Positions 35,291 through 43,333 of a stretch of DNA of 64,000 nucleotides are shown here, piece by piece. The notes beneath the pieces were generated by a model. That model had not been told where the DNA came from. It worked only from the letters and a program-made list of their open reading frames with translations, and did not search any database. Numbering within the stretch: position 1 is the first letter of the stretch; the number at the start of each line of letters is the position of its first letter. Source of the stretch: Mucilaginibacter aquariorum (lineage in GTDB: Bacteria > Bacteroidota > Bacteroidia > Sphingobacteriales > Sphingobacteriaceae); assembly GCF_024498135.1 (NCBI RefSeq), contig NZ_JANHOH010000001.1, forward strand, positions 1,116,001 through 1,180,000. Direction: 5' to 3'. Position numbers and translations under genes: made by a program.

Positions 35291-35834
35291 ACTAAAACTA
35301 AGCCCTGCGCTAAAGTTTGTTATTAAATTTTTATGCCTGTTTGCTTTTATTTATGGCTTTTACGTTTTCTACCTCGGCGTAATGTCTCCAGAAGGGAAGC
35401 TATATTCAGTGTTTTTAGATGAACACCTTAATTTCATTAACTGGTTAAGATATGTACTTATAGAAAGCAGTGCTGTTATTTTAAACCTGCTGGGTTACCA
35501 AACGAAAACGGCCGCTGACCAGATGCTGGTTGTTGGCCATAACATTGTACACATAGGGTATGATTGCCTTGGCTTCGGCGTCATGAGCTTTTTCACGGCT
35601 TTTGTGATCGCTTACCCCGGCCTGCTAAAAACTAAATTATACTTTTGGGGTATTGGCTTACTTGTGATCCAAATGCTAAACCTATCGCGCTTTGTAATAC
35701 TTTCTATTTACTGGAGGCCCACCAAAAATGTTTATATGTCGGACCATCATACCATATTTAATATAGCCGTTTATATAGTCATTGCCATCAGTTTATATTT
35801 TTACACCCGGCATCAGGACAAGCCATACTTTTGA
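35277..35834 (+). CDS. Exosortase / archaeosortase family protein
   Basis: The 185-residue protein has about six transmembrane segments and all catalytic residues of the family in order: Cys97 in YDCLGFG, Arg138 in NLSRFV and His157/His158 in DHHTIFN. Exosortases are membrane cysteine transpeptidases thought to cut C-terminal sorting tails (PEP-CTERM and related) and attach proteins to the envelope; they are usually encoded beside polysaccharide loci. It is the last gene before the terminator. No protein with a recognisable sorting tail is encoded in the window, so the substrate must be elsewhere. I believe it is the Bacteroidota type near XrtY, but subtype is a guess. Confidence 0.82.
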   Translation: MKENKLKLSPALKFVIKFLCLFAFIYGFYVFYLGVMSPEGKLYSVFLDEHLNFINWLRYVLIESSAVILNLLGYQTKTAADQMLVVGHNIVHIGYDCLGFGVMSFFTAFVIAYPGLLKTKLYFWGIGLLVIQMLNLSRFVILSIYWRPTKNVYMSDHHTIFNIAVYIVIAISLYFYTRHQDKPYF

Positions 35835-35835
35835 G

Positions 35836-35878
35836 CCCTGGTTCTCGCGTAAAAAATGAAAATTGAACCGGGTTTTTG
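35836..35878 (+). terminator. Rho-independent terminator at the end of the polysaccharide operon
   Basis: Arms at 35836-35844 and 65-72 of the same line (35865-35872) pair over eight to nine bases with one T-G pair, with a 20-base A-rich loop, followed by five T (35873-35877). It starts 1 bp after the exosortase stop. It is the only clear terminator after the hairpin at 1473. Confidence 0.7.
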
Positions 35879-35904
35879 TCTTTTAGCGGCCAAGTCCGAT
35901 AAAA

Positions 35905-36075
35905 GACCGGCAAAGCGCATTATCCATCACACCAGGTAAGACCTATGTATTTTTTAAATCTTTGCTAATCTTTTTCCGGCTATGTATCTTTGCATAAAGA
36001 TTGGCAGAGCTCATTATTCATCATAGCAGGTAAGACCTATAAAATGTTTAAATCTTTGCTGATCTTTTTCTGTCT
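35905..36075. repeat. Imperfect direct repeat pair A, about 77 bp each
   Basis: Copy 1 is 35905-35981 and copy 2 is 35999-36075, 94 bp apart in register. Both contain GGTAAGACCTAT and TTTAAATCTTTGCT and end with ATCTTTTTC. No ORF explains them. They lie between the operon terminator and the repeat pair beside the IS110 transposase. They may be decayed insertion ends or attachment-like sites. Confidence 0.6.
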
Positions 36076-36194
36076 AAAATAATGTCAGTTATATAACCGT
36101 TCAGGCCGTTTTCATGCCGGTAAATCTTCCAACGTCTGTGCTCAGCCATCTGTAATGGGAGCAGGCGGCTTAACAGGGATAGCTTTCTCCTTAA

Positions 36195-36482
36195 ATCGAT
36201 GTGGTCACATTAAACAGCGGACAACTGCTACTGTCGTTAAGTCTCCAACCTGGTTTCCTTCATAGTTCATCCGCTGTTATTTTTTGATGGTGACGGTCAT
36301 TTACAGCCTGTCTTATTCTGACCTCCACCGTAAGCTTAAACCGTTTTCTTTTTGATCGATTTGGTCACATTAACAGCGGACAACTGATACTGTGGCTAAG
36401 TCTGCAACCTGGTTTCTTTGATAGTTCATCCGCTGCTATTCATTTGATATAACAGGCATTTACTAGCTGTCTTTTTCAGTCC
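36195..36482. repeat. Imperfect direct repeat pair B, about 125 bp each, stem-loop forming, abutting the IS110 gene
   Basis: Copy 1 is about 36195-36320 and copy 2 about 36355-36482. Both contain GTCACATTAA, CAGCGGACAACTG, TAAGTCT, CAACCTGGTTTC and ATAGTTCATCCGCTG. In each copy CAGCGGA-AACT can pair with AGTT-TCCGCTG around a loop of about 35 bases; the arms are the same in both copies while the loop differs at several positions. Copy 2 runs into the last codons of the minus-strand transposase. Copy 1 may be the remnant end of another IS copy. Confidence 0.65.
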
Positions 36483-37560
36483 TTCATTCCCGGACGGGCA
36501 CAGCTCTGTGCTTCCGGCAAACGGTCTTTTAAATAAGGCCGGTCCTGCCGGACACACGCAAAGACCCTTAACACCAGTTTGTTTCTGATCGCATTCACTA
36601 CGAGCATACCTGATTTCCCATCCACTTTTGTCTTTCGGTCAAAATATCGCTTAAGCGGCGTATCCGATTGTAAAGATACCATCGCACACATATGCAGCAG
36701 GGCTTTCATCTTTTTATTGGCCTGGTGTGACACTCTCGGTTTAAATACCAGCTTCCCTGATTCCTTTTTAAAAGGCGCCACCCCTGCATAACAGGCAAAC
36801 TTCTTCGCTTCTTTTATATCCTTAAATTCGTTCGTGCAAATAATGAACTGTCTCGCCGTTATTTTTCCAATGCAATGAACAGAGGTTACCAGCTCCATGA
36901 GTCTCCTGAGCCGTTCGTCGTCGCTCAATAAGAGTTCAATGGATTTTTCCAACTCAAGGATATCAAATTCAAGGGCTGCGATGCTTCTTTTACAGGCAAT
37001 CAAATTATCCTTTTGAAGTGTTTTAGTAACAAAGCTTTGCTGCTCGTCTATCGGAGACTTCAATCCGATCTTCGCAGCCAGCAGCCTTTCCTTCATAGCG
37101 ACAAGGCTCTTTAATTTGGTCATCACCGGTCTCTCAGCCACCCAGAGTTTCAGATCGTCGCAATTTTTTTGTGCGAACCTGGCGATTCGGATGGCATCGA
37201 TCTTATCGTCCTTTCCCCGTATCAGCCCCATTGAGTTTTTGATATGAACGGCGTTTTCAACGACTAAATTAATTTTTGACTTCCTGAATACGTTAATTAA
37301 GTGATTACAGTAAAAGCCGGTATTTTCCATACAAAACAGGCCCTTCGACAGCTTAAACCCTTCCATAGCTTTCATTTTCCCGACAAAATCACCTATAGGC
37401 TGAGGTTCATTTTGTATTTTTTCGTGAAATAGCAATTCTCTGTTTTTAAGTACTGCGAAATCAAGTGTTTCCTTCGATACATCTATACCAACAAAATAGT
37501 TGAATTTTTTTCGTCTGGTCTTGCCAATAACTTCCATTGATCAAATAAATATGTCCGGTG
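36355..37560 (-). mobile_element. IS110-family insertion sequence (ends approximate)
   Basis: The element is defined by its transposase at 36476-37537 plus the structured repeat at its 3' side (36355-36482). IS110 elements lack the terminal inverted repeats and target duplications of DDE elements and carry a structured non-coding RNA gene at one end, so the ends cannot be fixed from this sequence. It lies between the polysaccharide operon and the conjugation genes. Confidence 0.5.
36476..37537 (-). CDS. IS110-family transposase (DEDD RuvC-like plus Transposase_20 domain)
   Basis: The 353-residue protein has the RuvC-like DEDD set: Asp19 (GIDVSKETLD), Glu71 (MENTGFY), and Asp111/Asp114 (KDDKIDA). 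The C-terminal domain has VHCIGKITARQFI and PFKKESGK, where Ser260 fits the second catalytic residue of the family. It appears full length and intact. These enzymes recombine DNA guided by a bridge RNA made from the element's own end. The gene reads toward the structured repeat B, which would place such an RNA downstream (IS1111-like) rather than upstream. Confidence 0.92.
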   Translation of the reverse strand: MEVIGKTRRKKFNYFVGIDVSKETLDFAVLKNRELLFHEKIQNEPQPIGDFVGKMKAMEGFKLSKGLFCMENTGFYCNHLINVFRKSKINLVVENAVHIKNSMGLIRGKDDKIDAIRIARFAQKNCDDLKLWVAERPVMTKLKSLVAMKERLLAAKIGLKSPIDEQQSFVTKTLQKDNLIACKRSIAALEFDILELEKSIELLLSDDERLRRLMELVTSVHCIGKITARQFIICTNEFKDIKEAKKFACYAGVAPFKKESGKLVFKPRVSHQANKKMKALLHMCAMVSLQSDTPLKRYFDRKTKVDGKSGMLVVNAIRNKLVLRVFACVRQDRPYLKDRLPEAQSCARPGMKD

Positions 37561-37620
37561 TTCCATAAACCTTCGTCCCGAATGTTTGTCACCGATGCCG
37601 CTAAGATAAAATAATTTGAG

Positions 37621-37644
37621 AATGGTACATAATTATGTACCATT
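37621..37644. promoter_or_regulatory. Perfect 24-bp palindrome before the XRE gene, likely operator
   Basis: The 24 bases from 37621 to 37644 are their own reverse complement (half-site AATGGTACATAA). The palindrome ends 30 bp before the ATG of the XRE regulator and lies 83 bp upstream of the transposase start on the other strand. A dimeric repressor site for the adjacent regulator is the simplest reading. Confidence 0.6.
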
Positions 37645-37674
37645 TATTTTTAAAACTAACTTGATATTTCACTG

Positions 37675-37944
37675 ATGGAAATTAGTGACAATGAGTTTAA
37701 GGAATCCCTGGGTAAAAGAATCAAATCGATTCGCACCGGGCGAAATCTCGGTGTCCGTAAATTTTCACAGCTCGCTGATATTGAACACCATCAATTATTA
37801 AGAATTGAAAAAGGGCTGGTAGATATCAGGTTATCTACATTAAGAAAAATCGCCATTGCCTTAAATGTGAAAGAAAGTTATCTTTTAAATTTAGGCGGAT
37901 CAAATATAACCGATAACGACAGCGATATCACTGAGAGGATATAA
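37675..37944 (+). CDS. XRE-family HTH transcriptional regulator
   Basis: The 89-residue protein is essentially one HTH_3 domain: LGKRIKSIRTGRNLGVRKFSQ, then the recognition region IEHHQLLRIEKGLVDIR and LSTLRKIAIALNVKESYLL. There is no second domain. A palindrome suited to a dimer lies 30 bp upstream, suggesting autoregulation. It faces the tra genes across a 214-bp gap and may control the element. Whether it belongs to the IS, the conjugative element or the chromosome is not clear. Confidence 0.85.
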   Translation: MEISDNEFKESLGKRIKSIRTGRNLGVRKFSQLADIEHHQLLRIEKGLVDIRLSTLRKIAIALNVKESYLLNLGGSNITDNDSDITERI

Positions 37945-38158
37945 CAGTTATAAAGTAATTCCTCCGGCTCAAACGTTCGTCGAGTCATGAATCCCTTGCC
38001 GCACGCCACATTCAGATTATCCTAGATTATTCTCTGGCTCTGTATTATACTGCCGTTTACTTTTTAATGAGTCAATAGATCCCCCCTGATGAAGGAGGGA
38101 TGAACCCGGTGACTGGACGCCCGGTAATTTTGCTTTCACATCAACGCTTGGTGCGCTG

Positions 38159-38674
38159 ATGACTAAACGAAAGCATATGTTGAACGCGATTTCCTGGCAG
38201 CAATACGTTACTGCCGTCCTTTTGTTCAGCCTCGCCTGGTACGCTTGTGTCGGCCTGCGCTATTACCGGACTCGCCTACCCGGTCTCCTCCGGACAAGAA
38301 CTAAAAATGAATTACCGGAGGTAGCTTCCGCCGCTCCTTCCGTCATGGGCCTTGCCAAACCAGAGACGGGTACGTCGCTGTATGATCCTGAAGTATTTAT
38401 TTTTAACGCTGCATCACCCGATGACATCAGCGGTCAGACCCTTCCCAAAGGACCATCTGACGATCTCCTTGAAGAAGCCAAAATGCTCGTAGACGCCTTC
38501 CGTGATAACGATAACAAAACTGAGTTCATTGCCCTATTCAAGCTGTTACTGAATCAGTATGAGGTGTTCCGGGACGAGATCAGCCTGCCCACAGTGATCC
38601 GGCCATTACGCGAATTCGCGGACAGCCACTTACCCTTCCGCCTGCAGGAAACCGAGTGGCCATTAACCTTTTAA
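38159..38674 (+). CDS. Unrecognised single-pass membrane protein leading the tra operon
   Basis: The 171-residue protein has one transmembrane helix near residues 16-32 (YVTAVLLFSLAWYACVG), a Pro/Ala-rich middle and a helical acidic C-terminal domain (DDLLEEAKMLVDAF onward). I do not recognise the family. Its place 10 bp before traE suggests a conjugation role, like the poorly defined TraA-TraD products of Bacteroides elements. An imperfect hairpin (38079-38101, ATCCC/GGGAT arms) lies in the 214-bp gap upstream, where I see nothing else. Confidence 0.65.
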   Translation: MTKRKHMLNAISWQQYVTAVLLFSLAWYACVGLRYYRTRLPGLLRTRTKNELPEVASAAPSVMGLAKPETGTSLYDPEVFIFNAASPDDISGQTLPKGPSDDLLEEAKMLVDAFRDNDNKTEFIALFKLLLNQYEVFRDEISLPTVIRPLREFADSHLPFRLQETEWPLTF

Positions 38675-38684
38675 TTCCAGGATT

Positions 38685-38990
38685 ATGAAAACGAAGTTAA
38701 AACGTATTTATACCGCATTTACACTACTCATCATGAGCATCAATGCCTTTGCGCAGGACGGCAATGCCGGCATCAACGAAGCGACCAACCAGGTAAAAAG
38801 TTATTTCGATACGGGCACCAACCTGATGTACGCCATCGGCGCGATCGTGGGCCTCGTCGGGGCGATCAAAGTTTATAAAAAGTGGAACGATGGTGAACAT
38901 GATACCGGCAAAGTAGCTTCCAGTTGGTTCGGCAGTTGCATCTTTTTGGTCGTGGTAGCCACCGTGCTTAAATCATTCTTTGGCGTATGA
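38685..38990 (+). CDS. traE: Conjugative transposon protein TraE (DUF4134)
   Basis: The 101-residue protein has a signal peptide (to NAFAQ), then GINEATNQVKSYFDTGTN, a hydrophobic MYAIGAIVGLVGAIKVY and a closing membrane segment. This matches the DUF4134/TraE family, which resembles VirB2 pilin in size and topology. A truncated second copy lies at 58854-59102. It overlaps traF by 4 bp. Confidence 0.92.
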   Translation: MKTKLKRIYTAFTLLIMSINAFAQDGNAGINEATNQVKSYFDTGTNLMYAIGAIVGLVGAIKVYKKWNDGEHDTGKVASSWFGSCIFLVVVATVLKSFFGV

Positions 38991-39295
38991 GTTACCAGAT
39001 CAATAAAGGGATCAACCGCCCCATAGAGTTCAAAGGGCTCAAAGCACAGTATATCGGCTATTTAGGCGGCGGACTGGTAGCCTTACTCGTATTGTTCGCC
39101 GTCCTGTATCTGATCGGCCTGGCTATTTATCTATGCCTGCTCATCATTGCAGCCCTGGGCAGCGGCCTTTTCTATAAAGTTTTTGAATTGAGCCACCGGT
39201 ATGGCGAACACGGGCTGATGAAAAGGAACGCCCGGAGATATTTGCCCGACTATTTAAAATTCAGATCAAGGAGGTTATTTTATGAAAAACGCTGA
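38987..39295 (+). CDS. traF: Conjugative transposon protein TraF (DUF4133)
   Basis: The 102-residue protein starts SYQINKGINRPIEFKGLKAQYI and has two adjacent transmembrane segments, then a basic C-terminal tail. It is the DUF4133/TraF family, the likely VirB3 counterpart that works with the TraG ATPase. It overlaps traG by 14 bp, as is usual for VirB3/VirB4 pairs. Confidence 0.9.
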   Translation: MSYQINKGINRPIEFKGLKAQYIGYLGGGLVALLVLFAVLYLIGLAIYLCLLIIAALGSGLFYKVFELSHRYGEHGLMKRNARRYLPDYLKFRSRRLFYEKR

Positions 39296-41741
39296 GCAAA
39301 TATTCCCGATCTATAAGGTCGAACATGACAGCCTGCTGTCCATGCAGGGTGATCTGAGCATCGCCTTTGAAGTGCAGTTGCCGGAACTATTCACCTTATC
39401 TAATGATGAATACCTGGCGTTTCATCAATCCTGGGTCAAAGCCATCAAGTTGCTGCCGAAGAACAGTATTTTCCATAAGCAGGACCGTTTCGTGGAAACG
39501 AACTACCAGGCCAGCTTCAGCGAGCAAACCTTTTTGAGCCATGCCAGCGAGCGTTTCTTTCACGAGCGTCCTTACCTGGCTCACCGCTGCCACATCATCC
39601 TGACCAAAAGGCCGGAGAACTTTAAACCGGTGATCAGCGCAGCCAGCAGCCTGATGCGTAAGCACCTCGCGCCGGCGATCAGCACGGACGAAGGCCAGTT
39701 CAGTGATTTTATGGATAGCGCGGGACAGTTCAAACGGATCATGGAAGACAGCGGCCTGGTGAAATTGCGTCGTCTGAATGACGAAGAACTGGCCGGAACG
39801 CTTTTAACGCCCGGTCTGCTGGAGCAATATTGTTTTCTGCTGAATCCTGAAGATCCGCCGGAGTTAAAGGATATCCATTTAAAAGATGAATTAAGGATCG
39901 GCGACAAGCGCTGCCAGTTGTATACGCTGGCCGAACCAGAAGACCTGCCGGCGCTTTGCGGACCAAGGATCACCTACGACCCCTATAGTACAGACAAAAC
40001 GAAATTCAGTACCGGTTTTGCGAGCCCTGTAGGAGCCCTGCTCAACTGCGATCATATTTACAACCAGTATTTATTTATTGAAGACAGTGCCAAAACCCTG
40101 AAAAAACTGGAAGCCAAAAAGCTGCGCCTCCAATCACTATCAGCATACTCGCGCGAGAACGCAATAGGCCGTGATGCCACACAGGAGTTCCTGCATGAAG
40201 TGATCAGCCAGCAACGGCTTCCGGTCAAGGCACATTTCAACATCCTGGCCTGGACAGATAATAAGGAGAAACTGAAGGAGGTCAAAAACAAAGTAAGCTC
40301 GGCACTGGCCCAACTGGACGCGCAGCCCAAACAGGAAACGGATGGCGCTCCGCAGATCTGGTGGGCCGGCCTGCCCGGCAACAGCGGAAATTTCCCGCTG
40401 AATGACACCTTCGATACGTTCGTCGAACAGGCGGCCTGTTTTTTCAATTTGGAGACGAACTACCACAGCAGCCTTTCACCCTGCGGCATCCGCCTGGGTG
40501 ACCGCTTATCCGGAAAGCCTCTGCATGTCGACCTGAGCGATGAACCGATGAAGAACGGTATCACGACCAACCGGAACAAGTTCATTTTAGGGCCTTCGGG
40601 CAGCGGCAAGTCCTTTTTTACCAATCATCTGCTGCGCAGTTATTACGAGCAGGGTGCCCATATCGTGCTGGTAGATGTCGGGCACAGCTATGAAGGGCTT
40701 TGTGAATTCGTGGACGGCTATTATTTCACGTACTCGGAAGACAACCCGATCAGTTTTAACCCGTTCTATGTTGGTGAAGGTGATACGCTGGATACGGAAA
40801 AGCGGGAAAGCATTAAAGCGATGATCCTGGCACTATGGAAAAAAGAAGACGAGGGCGTACTGCGTTCCGAATACATCGCCATATCCGATGCGCTTTATCA
40901 TTACTATGGGAGCGAACCTGAATCCGCCTGCTTCAATAGCTTCTATGAATTTTTAAAAGGGCCTTTCTACGAAACCATGAAGCAAAGCAAGGTCAAGGAT
41001 CAGTATTTTGACATCGACAATCTGCTATTTGTGCTTAGTCCGTATTATAAAGGCGGGGAATATGATTTCCTGCTAAACGCCAGGGAAAATCTCGATTTGC
41101 TGCAACATCGTTTTATAGTTTTCGAACTGGACAATATCAAAGACCATCCAATACTTTTCCCTGTAGTGACATTGATCATCATGGAAACATTTGTTTCCAA
41201 AATGCGGAAGTTACCGAAAGACGTGCGTAAAGTCATTCTGATTGAAGAGGCCTGGAAGGCTATTGCGCGCGAGGGAATGGCAGAGTATATTAGATATTTA
41301 TGGAAAACTGTCCGGAAACACTTCGGTGAACCTTTAGTAGTAACGCAAGATGTCGAAGATGTGTTGAACTCACCAATCATCAAACAAGCGATTATCAATA
41401 ACAGCGATTGCAAGATCCTGCTTGACCAGCGTAAGTACCAGAACGACTTCCCGAAAATACAGCAACTGTTAGGTATCACGGATAAGGAAACCGCGCTCAT
41501 CATGAGTATGAACCGGGCCAACGACGAACGCTATAAATACAAGGAAGTATTCATCAGCCTGAACGGGCAGTTATCACGGGTCTACCGCACGGAAGTAAGC
41601 CGTGAGGAGTACTGGACGTATACGACAGAATCAGCCGAAAAAGCTAAGGTCAAAGCCTATAAGAAGAAATATGGCGACATCCGCAAAGCCATTGCGGTCA
41701 TCGTACAGGAAGAACAACAATCTAAAAATAATGCCGCATGA
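39282..41741 (+). CDS. traG: Conjugative transposon ATPase TraG (VirB4-like)
   Basis: The 819-residue protein is a full-length VirB4-type ATPase. Walker A (LGPSGSGKSFF) lies near residue 440 and Walker B (KVILIEEAWKAI) near residue 650. The N-terminal half is the variable part that contacts VirB3-like and core proteins. In Bacteroidota conjugative elements this protein is called TraG and is the main energy source for the transfer machine; the VirD4-like coupling protein is a different gene, here at 62413. The following lipoprotein gene overlaps its end by 4 bp. Confidence 0.92.
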   Translation: MKNAEQIFPIYKVEHDSLLSMQGDLSIAFEVQLPELFTLSNDEYLAFHQSWVKAIKLLPKNSIFHKQDRFVETNYQASFSEQTFLSHASERFFHERPYLAHRCHIILTKRPENFKPVISAASSLMRKHLAPAISTDEGQFSDFMDSAGQFKRIMEDSGLVKLRRLNDEELAGTLLTPGLLEQYCFLLNPEDPPELKDIHLKDELRIGDKRCQLYTLAEPEDLPALCGPRITYDPYSTDKTKFSTGFASPVGALLNCDHIYNQYLFIEDSAKTLKKLEAKKLRLQSLSAYSRENAIGRDATQEFLHEVISQQRLPVKAHFNILAWTDNKEKLKEVKNKVSSALAQLDAQPKQETDGAPQIWWAGLPGNSGNFPLNDTFDTFVEQAACFFNLETNYHSSLSPCGIRLGDRLSGKPLHVDLSDEPMKNGITTNRNKFILGPSGSGKSFFTNHLLRSYYEQGAHIVLVDVGHSYEGLCEFVDGYYFTYSEDNPISFNPFYVGEGDTLDTEKRESIKAMILALWKKEDEGVLRSEYIAISDALYHYYGSEPESACFNSFYEFLKGPFYETMKQSKVKDQYFDIDNLLFVLSPYYKGGEYDFLLNARENLDLLQHRFIVFELDNIKDHPILFPVVTLIIMETFVSKMRKLPKDVRKVILIEEAWKAIAREGMAEYIRYLWKTVRKHFGEPLVVTQDVEDVLNSPIIKQAIINNSDCKILLDQRKYQNDFPKIQQLLGITDKETALIMSMNRANDERYKYKEVFISLNGQLSRVYRTEVSREEYWTYTTESAEKAKVKAYKKKYGDIRKAIAVIVQEEQQSKNNAA

Positions 41742-42049
41742 AAAAACTATTGATCGGATGCCTTGTATCGTTTCCAGCTACATTATTTGTAGCCTGCGGA
41801 GGCCGAAGCCATAATGGAACCTATGTTGCCAATTGGAAGAATGAATATTCCGTTGCTGGCGACACCATCATTATAAAAGAGAATGTGGCCACGAAGCGTA
41901 CCAGCTATCGAAAAATCAGGAAAGGTCAATTGAAACCAAAAGAGTGGAGTGTAAAAAGATGGATTTTAAACGACCCTAATGGCCCAATTATCGAATTGGG
42001 AGATCACCAGATCGTCCTCGGATCAACTATCTATAAGCAGGTCAAGTAA
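41738..42049 (+). CDS. Small putative lipoprotein in the tra operon
   Basis: The 103-residue protein has an N-terminal signal ending in LFVACGG, a possible lipobox with Cys20. The rest is a small beta-rich domain (NGTYVANWKNEYSVAGDTIII). I do not recognise the family. Small lipoproteins in tra operons can act in pore assembly or entry exclusion; which applies is unknown. It overlaps its neighbours on both sides (4 bp and 1 bp). Confidence 0.75.
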   Translation: MKKLLIGCLVSFPATLFVACGGRSHNGTYVANWKNEYSVAGDTIIIKENVATKRTSYRKIRKGQLKPKEWSVKRWILNDPNGPIIELGDHQIVLGSTIYKQVK

Positions 42050-42717
42050 TGAAAAAATTAATTATTATCATCGGCGTGATACTGGCGGGCTACAGTAGCC
42101 GGTCATATGCACAAATCGCAGCAGCGGAAGCAGTCAAACTGGTCGTTAAAAAAGTGATCAAAGCCATCGACCTGAAAGTGCAACGGATGCAGAACCAAAC
42201 TATTTGGCTGCAAAACGCGCAGAAAACAATCGAGAACGAACTGTCCAAATTCAGGTTGAACGAGATCTCCAACTGGTCGGAAAAGCAGCGTTCGCTTTAT
42301 GACAAGTACTACCAGGAATTATGGAAGGTCAAATCGACGATTACCTATTACCAGCGCATTAAGGATCTCACGCTAAAACAGGTGGCCCTGGTCGGCGAAT
42401 ATCAACAGGCCTGGAGGCTTTTCCAGTCAGATAAACATTTCCGGCCAGAGGAGATCAACGAGATGCAGCGGGTTTACCTGGGCATTCTCGACGCCAGCGC
42501 CAAGAATCTTGATCAGATCATGCTGGTTGTTAACCCCGGAAAAACACAGATGACCGACCAGCAAAGACTGGAAGCTATCAACCAGGCCGGGGACCGGCTG
42601 GATGAGAATTACGGTGACCTGAAACAGTATAATAACCAGAATATCATCCTGAGCCTGCACCGCAGCAAGGATCTGAATGAAGTAAAAACCATCAAAAACT
42701 ATTATGGCCTGCATTAA
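42049..42717 (+). CDS. traI: TraI-like conjugal transfer protein, paralogue 1
   Basis: The 222-residue exported protein has a signal peptide (to SYAQ) and long helical segments. The C-terminal part MTDQQRLEAINQAGDRLDENYGD and RSKDLNEVKTIKNYYGL is shared in outline with the two genes that follow. The position after TraG and before TraJ fits TraI (VirB5-like) of Bacteroidota elements. The three in tandem are likely duplicates. Confidence 0.78.
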   Translation: MKKLIIIIGVILAGYSSRSYAQIAAAEAVKLVVKKVIKAIDLKVQRMQNQTIWLQNAQKTIENELSKFRLNEISNWSEKQRSLYDKYYQELWKVKSTITYYQRIKDLTLKQVALVGEYQQAWRLFQSDKHFRPEEINEMQRVYLGILDASAKNLDQIMLVVNPGKTQMTDQQRLEAINQAGDRLDENYGDLKQYNNQNIILSLHRSKDLNEVKTIKNYYGLH

Positions 42718-43333
42718 ATTAACCTGTGTGTTCCTGCTGCTCGGCGTTACGGCACAGGCACAAACCTTTTCGGAATGGTTTAAACAAAAGAGCACCCAAA
42801 AGAAGTATCTGTATCAGCAGATCGCTGCTTTACAAATATACAGCGGCTACCTTCAAAAAGGTTACAGCATCGCCAAAGGTGGATTGGGTTCCATTGGCAG
42901 CTATATCGGGAATGAATATGGATTGCACAGTAGTTATTATACCCACCTGAAAACCGTTAACGCCCCGGTTAAGAACAACCCACAGATCAATGATATTCTT
43001 CGCTGGCAACGGGACATTTTAACGCGGACTAATAAGCTAAAAATTCAAAACGGATTAACAGGTAATGAAACGAGGTGTGTGAGTAAGGTATGCGATGCCC
43101 TGCTAAGCGATTGTGATGCCCGGTTAAATGACCTGCAAATCATTCTTGCGGATCAAAAAACCGAAATGAGTGACGAAGAACGTATTCGCGAAATCGCAAG
43201 ATTGCATCAGGCCATGCAGGACAATTATCGTTTTGTTGCCGGTTTCCGGTCGCAACTGCAACTCTACCTGCGCAGTAAGCAGCAGGAAGTTCAGGATATA
43301 ATTACTTTAAACCATTTGTATGCAACTCATTAA
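42704..43333 (+). CDS. TraI-like exported protein, paralogue 2
   Basis: The 209-residue protein has a short signal peptide (to TAQAQ), then YLYQQIAALQIYSGYLQKGY and a helical body. Its C-terminal part MSDEERIREIARLHQAMQDNY lines up with the matching segments of the genes before and after. It contains Cys125 and Cys130 and Cys137 (CVSKVC...DC), absent from the other two. It overlaps both neighbours by 14 bp. Confidence 0.72.
   Translation: MACIKLTCVFLLLGVTAQAQTFSEWFKQKSTQKKYLYQQIAALQIYSGYLQKGYSIAKGGLGSIGSYIGNEYGLHSSYYTHLKTVNAPVKNNPQINDILRWQRDILTRTNKLKIQNGLTGNETRCVSKVCDALLSDCDARLNDLQIILADQKTEMSDEERIREIARLHQAMQDNYRFVAGFRSQLQLYLRSKQQEVQDIITLNHLYATH

Noticed and set aside
35905..36482. Repeats as a CRISPR array
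   Set aside because: There are only two copies of each unit, the copies are imperfect and long (77 and 125 bp), and no cas genes are near.
39581..40466. Several long minus-strand ORFs inside traG
   Set aside because: They overlap the VirB4-like coding frame and look like shadow translations of it.
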